Part shown: positions 59,750-64,000 of the stretch, in pieces
Position numbering within the stretch: position 1 is the first letter of the stretch
Layout of the letters: each line of letters starts with the position of its first letter
Source: Streptacidiphilus sp. 4-A2
GTDB lineage: Bacteria > Actinomycetota > Actinomycetes > Streptomycetales > Streptomycetaceae
Assembly (NCBI GenBank): GCA_014284505.1
Contig: JAAFYY010000001.1
Coordinates: 5,257,845-5,321,844, forward strand
Reading direction: 5' to 3'
Length of the DNA: 64,000 nucleotides
Notes under the pieces: model-generated
Database searches by the model: none
What the model was told of the DNA's origin: nothing
The model's input: only the letters and a program-made list of their open reading frames with translations
Made by a program: the position numbers and the translations under genes

Positions 59750-61011
59750 ACCGCCCCCTCGGCTATCTCCATGGCAACCGCCGCGTCCTCTGCTTCCTGA
59801 TCCGGCCCGGCCGTGGCCTGGAGCGAGCGCACCGGCGAGAAGAGCGGGGGAGGATCGCCAGTCCGCAGATCCCGGCCGCCAGCCAGAGCACCCGCGCATC
59901 CCCAGCGGGGCGACCAGCACACCGCCGAGGGCCGAGCCGAGCGGCAGCGTGCCCCACTCGATGAAGCGCAGGGTGGCGTTCATCCGCCCCATCAGCCGCC
60001 CGGGAGTCAGCATCTGACGCATGGTCACGGAGTTCACGTTGTAGACCACCCCGACATAGACCACGAACAGGCCCGCTCCGAAGCCGACCGCGCCGTGCGC
60101 CAGCGGCAGCAGCACCAGGCCGACCGTGCAGACCGCTATCGCGCCCAGCAGTTGGAGTCCCGGTGCCATCCGCTTGGCCAGCGGCCCGCAGGCCAGTGCG
60201 CCGAGCAGTCCTCCGGCGTTGCCGACCGCGAGCACGATGCCGATCGCCCCCGAACCCAGGTGCAGCACCCGGTCGCCGTAGAAGACCTGGAGCGCGAGCA
60301 CCGCGGCGAAGGCGAGGTTGGCGGTGGCATCGCACAGTGCCAGCGGACGCAGCAGCCGGTGGCCGACCACAAAGCGGACGCCTTCGCCGATCTCTCCCCG
60401 CAGGCCCTGGCTCTCCTCGGTCGCGGCCCTGCGCTCGGTCTCCGGAACGAACAGCAGCAGCACGAACGAGCCCAGATAGCTGACCGCGTCGATCAGCACC
60501 GAGGTCGGCGCGCTGACCAGCTGGATCAGGAAACCGCCGACGGTCGGACCACCCAGCTGGGCAAACGACCGCGACCCCTCCAGCTTGGCGTTGCCGTCCG
60601 CCAGTTGCTCCTCGGTGACGGTGACCGGCAGATAGGACATCTGGGCCACGTCGAAGAACAGCGTGCCCAGCCCCACACGAAGGCCACCGCGAACAGCACC
60701 GGCAGGGTCAGCACCCCGGCCGCCCAGGTGATCGGCACCACCGCCAGCGCCAGCGCCCGGGCGCCGTCGGCGACCAGCATCACCAGCCGCAGCGGCAGCC
60801 GCTCCACCCAGGCGCCGGCGGGCAGGCCGAGGATCAGGATCGGCACGAACTCCACCGTCGACAGCAGGCTGACGTCCAGCGCGGTGCCGTGCAGCAGCAG
60901 TGCCACAAAGGGAAAGGCGAGCAGGGTCACCTGGGTGCCCAGCAGGCTCACGGTCTGCGCGAGCCACAGGTTGCGGAACCGCGCCAGCCGCCACAGGCTT
61001 TCCGGGGCCAT
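59746..61011 (-). CDS. MFS exporter of the NRPS/PKS cluster (frameshifted)
   Basis: About 422 residues of the major facilitator family, probably exporting the cluster product. Motifs include MAPESLWRLARFRNLWLAQ, SLLSTVEFVPILILGLPAGA and VYNVNSVTMRQMLTPGRLMG. Breaks near 60675 and 59905 shift the frame, and the restored tail reads [16 protein letters not shown], whose TGA overlaps the PKS ATG. ATG 61011 lies three bases after the MbtH stop. Confidence 0.83.
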
Positions 61012-61014
61012 CGC

Positions 61015-61217
61015 TCACCCGTCCATTCGGTTGCGCAGGCTCAGCGGCCGCAGATCGGTCCACACCTGGCGGATGTGGTCCAGGCACTGGCTGCGGGGCC
61101 CACCGGCCCGGTCGCCTCCCAGCCGGCCGGCGGCTGCCGGTCGGCCGGCCACAGCGAGTACTGCTGCTCCTGGTTGCGCACCACGGCATAGCGCCGGTCG
61201 CCATCGTCGTCGAACAT
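61015..61217 (-). CDS. MbtH-like NRPS accessory protein (one frameshift)
   Basis: About 67 residues; activates adenylation domains by binding them. It starts MFDDDGDRRYAVVRN and carries NQEQQYSLWPADRQPPAGWE. After a missing base near 61098 the C-terminal signature is QCLDHIRQVWTDLRP. ATG 61217 is supported by AAAGGAA about eight bases upstream. Two in-frame upstream ATGs (61268, 61244) would add residues absent from the family. Confidence 0.9.
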
Positions 61218-61272
61218 CGAGCCAATTTCCTTTCTCTCGAACATTTCTGACAGATATTCACCTGTCATGGGC

Positions 61273-64000
61273 TCAGCTTCGGCCCTCGCGGCGCCGAGTG
61301 GCGGCCAGACGGGAACGCCCGGCTCGCAGACGCTCGGCCCGCCGCTCGTCCTGGAGCCCCGACTCCGGCTCTGACGCGGACTGCTGTCGTTCCGTCAGAT
61401 GCCGTGCCAGTGAGGCGATGGTGGGGAACTCGTAGAGCGCCACCAGTGGCACCCGCGGCCCGGGCTCCTCGTTCAGCCGGGCGAGCACCCTGGCCAGGGC
61501 CAGTGAACTCCCGCCGATCTCAAAGAAGTTGTCGTGGACGCCGACCTCCGGGAGGTCCAGCGCCTGCTGCCAGATCCCGGCCAGCGTCCGCTCCAGCCCG
61601 GTGCGGGCGGCCACGCCCGCGACCACAGTCTCGGCCGGCTCCGGCAGCGCCCGTGGGTCCGCCTTGCCGTTGGCGTTCAGCGGGATCGCGTCGATGGCAA
61701 CCACCGCGGACGCAGCAGATACGCGGGCAGCCGCCCGGCCAGATGGACGCGCAGGTCGGCGGGCACCGGGCCGCCGCCGGCGGGCACCACATAGCCGATC
61801 AGCCGTTCCTGCCCGCCCGGTCCGGTACGGACCACCACCGCGGCGTCGACGATCCCGGGTGGCTGCACAGGGCGGCCTCGACATGCCCCGGCTCGATCCG
61901 GTAGCCGCGCACCTTGAGCTGGCTGTCCAGCCGGCCGAGCACCTCCAGCCGCCCGTCCGGCAGCCAGCGGGCCCGGTCCCCGGAGCGGTGCAGCCGGGCG
62001 CCGGGCACCGCGGAGAACGGGTGCGGGACGAACCGGTCGGCGGTCAGGTCCGGGCGGCCCAGATAGCCGCGGGCCAGGCAGTCACCGCCGATGTACAGCT
62101 GCCCGGCGGTGCCCACCGGCACCGGGTTCAGCTCGGCGTCCAGCACATAGGTCTCGACACCGCTGATCGGACGGCCGATGGGCACCCGGTCGCCGGTGAA
62201 CGGGTCCTCCAGCAGCGTCGCCGTGGCGTTGACGGTGGTCTCGGTCAGCCCGTAGACGTTGAACACCGGCCCCGGTGTCCCGTTGCCAGAGCCGCAGCGC
62301 CTGCGCGTCCACCGGCTCGGCGCCGATGGAGGCCAGCCGCAGGCTGGGGGCCGGGTGCAGGCCCCGGGCGTGTGCGTCGGTGATCCACTGCCGCCAGTAG
62401 CTGGAGGTGAGGATGGCGAAGGTGATCCGCTCCCGGGTCATCAGCCCGGTCAGCTCCTCCGGCCCCGGCTGCGGCTCGGGGCGAGCACCACACAGCCCCC
62501 GCCGACCAGGTCGGGTACATCTCCTCCACCGCGATGTCGAAGCCGAGGCTGGCGAACTGGAGCACCCGGTCGGCGGCGGTCAGCCCGTAGATCCGGCGCA
62601 TGGTCGCCACCACGATGGACAGCGAGGCATGGGTGACCGCCACTCCCTTGGGCTCGCCGGTCGAGCCCGAGGTGAACAGCACATAGGCCAGGTTCCCCGG
62701 CTCCGGACGGCGCACCGGGGTCACCGCCGCGCGCGGCCCGGAGGTCAGCTCGTCGACGGTCAGCACGGTGGCGTCCGCCTCGGCCAGCCGGTGCACCGTG
62801 ACCGCGTCGGCGACCGCGTACCGGGCCCCGGCCGCGCCCAGCAGCCGGGCCAGATAGGCCGGGTGTGGGTGGAGCTCAGCGGCAGATAGGCCGCGCCCGC
62901 CTTGAGAATGCCCAGCAGCGTCGCGGCCGTTCCCGCCCCGCGCTCCTGGAGCACCCCGACGATGTCCTCGGGCCCGGCCCCGGCCGCGCGCAGATGCTCG
63001 GCGATCCGCTCGGACAGCTCGTGCAGCTCGGCGTAACTGGTCTCCCCCGCCCCAGCTCACTGCCGGGGCCGCGGGCGTGGCGGCGGCCTGGCGGCGAACA
63101 TCTCGTGCACCCGCTCCTCGGCGCCGCTGACCGGCTCCGGCCGACTCCACTCGTCCAGGATCAGCGCCCGCTCCCGTTCGCCCAGCAGCGGCAGCGCGTG
63201 CAGCGGCAGCTCCGGGCCACACCGGCGGTCAGGAAGCGGACGAACTGCTCCACGAAGCGGTCGACGGTGCCCGGGTCGAACAGCTCGGTGCTGTAGCTGA
63301 GCACCCCGACATAGCCGTCGGCCGTCCGAGGCGGCGTTGATGGACAGGTCCAGATCGAACTTGGCGGTGGTCGGCTCGGGCAGCCGCAGCTCGGCCGACA
63401 GGTCGGCGAAGCGGGGCCGGGCCATCGGCGCCAGATCGGCGCTGAAGGCCACCTGCACCAGCGGCGTGTGGCTGGGCAGCCGGTCCGGGCGCACCCGTTC
63501 GACCAACTGGTCGAAGGAGACCCCCTGGTGGGACAGCACATCCAGGGCCGACCGGCGCACCCCTTCGAGTACCGAGCCGAAGGTCTGGCCGGCCGAGGTC
63601 CTGACCCGAACCGGCAGGGTGTCCACGAACAGCCCGATCAACGGCTCGAACTCCGGCTCCGGGCGGTCGGTCACCGGCATGCCGACCAGCAGGTCGGCCG
63701 CGCCGGTCAGCCGCCCGAGCAGCGCCGAGTACGCCCCCAGCAGCACCATGAACGGGCTCATCCGCATCCGCCCGCCGAGCGCCGCCACGTCCGCCATCAG
63801 CGCGGCCGGGAGCTGGAACACCCGGGTTGCGCCCGCGATGCCGCGCACAGTCGGGCGCGGCCGGTCGCCGGGCACGGTGAGCAGGTCGGGCGCGCCGGAG
63901 AGATAACCGGTCCACCAGTCCAGCAGTTCCCCGCCGTCGAGCAGGGCCCGCTGGTAGCCGACATAGTCGCGGTACTGCGCGGTCAGCTCCGGCAGGGCGG
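61273..64000 (-). CDS. NRPS module C-A-T, 5' end beyond window (frameshifted)
   Basis: At least 905 residues of a condensation-adenylation-thiolation synthetase, truncated by the window edge. Condensation features include PVTDRPEPEFEPLIGLFVDT and LSHQGVSFDQLVERVRPDR; the HHxxxDG motif lies off the edge or in lost frame. Adenylation motifs: YVLFTSGSTGEPKGVAVTH (A3), SLGFDIAVEEMYPTW, MFNVYGLTETTVNAT (A5, Leu for the usual Pro), LHRSGDRARWL (A7) and NANGKADPRAL (A10). Carrier: DNFFEIGGSSLAL. Breaks are numerous (about 63330, 63220, 63055, 62490, 62275, 61862 and 61700). Substrate not assignable. Confidence 0.85.

Noticed and set aside
1-64000. CRISPR arrays, insertion sequences, tRNA or rRNA genes
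   Set aside because: No spaced identical repeats of CRISPR size, no transposase motif with terminal inverted repeats, and no tRNA-like cloverleaf or rRNA segment was recognised by eye. The short tandem repeats found are 5-16 bp with no unique spacers.

Overview
The window is very GC-rich actinobacterial chromosome, most likely from the Streptomycetaceae (Streptomyces, Kitasatospora or Streptacidiphilus). This rests on codon use dominated by G or C in third positions, frequent GTG starts, ATGA start/stop overlaps, a PknG signalling operon, a SAM-IV-type riboswitch, many LLM flavoproteins and a hybrid NRPS/PKS cluster. I see no tRNA, rRNA, insertion sequence or CRISPR array.

A warning governs the whole annotation. 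About 33 of roughly 46 genes change reading frame one or more times, usually at a short G or C run, while both halves keep intact family motifs. The breaks hit housekeeping, regulatory and biosynthetic genes alike, so I read them as base-calling indels and annotate such loci as single CDSs. As written, a pipeline would call them pseudogenes. Intact genes include malQ, the HNH protein, GH4, MarR, the RHH antitoxin, the coiled-coil gene, PP2C, YchJ, OsmC, the third LLM gene, one membrane protein and the acyl-CoA dehydrogenase.

Layout. (1) 0-9 kb: malQ (-), a secreted GH84 beta-N-acetylglucosaminidase (+), an HNH endonuclease (-) and an MscS channel (+). (2) 9-13.1 kb: a sugar cluster with a ROK regulator behind a clear promoter and palindromic operator, a GH4 6-phospho-glycosidase and a BadF/BcrA-type sugar kinase. 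(3) 13.2-14.9 kb: a cupin and a divergent MarR gene sharing three copies of one palindrome, then an RHH/PIN toxin-antitoxin pair. (4) 15-25.6 kb: GlnX-GlnH-(coiled coil)-PknG-PP2C-VWA-FHA, an apparent amino-acid-sensing phosphosignalling operon whose kinase, phosphatase and FHA protein all carry zinc ribbons. (5) 25.7-33.5 kb: truncated haemoglobin, then an FtsX-type ABC transporter (two permeases plus an ATPase with an AbrB-like tail). (6) 33.5-37 kb: a reversed-order RibD-like fusion, an Sfp-type phosphopantetheinyl transferase, YchJ, YdeI and OsmC proteins. (7) 37-45.2 kb: promoter, SAM-IV-type riboswitch, Cys-containing leader peptide, four LLM monooxygenases, then an MFS exporter and TetR behind twin palindromes. 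(8) 45.2-52.1 kb: two membrane proteins, a lipoprotein, an L,D-transpeptidase and a protein with a very long acidic repeat. (9) 52.2-64 kb (-): an NRPS/PKS operon running off the right edge, encoding C-A-T NRPS, MbtH, MFS exporter, KS-AT-ACP PKS, type II thioesterase, a 597-residue acyl-CoA dehydrogenase and a stand-alone A-T protein.

Functionally the standouts are the PknG/PP2C/VWA/FHA phosphosignalling set, the sulfur-regulated flavin monooxygenase operon with stacked leader controls, and the incomplete NRPS/PKS cluster. The phosphopantetheinyl transferase about 18 kb away could activate the cluster's carrier domains.
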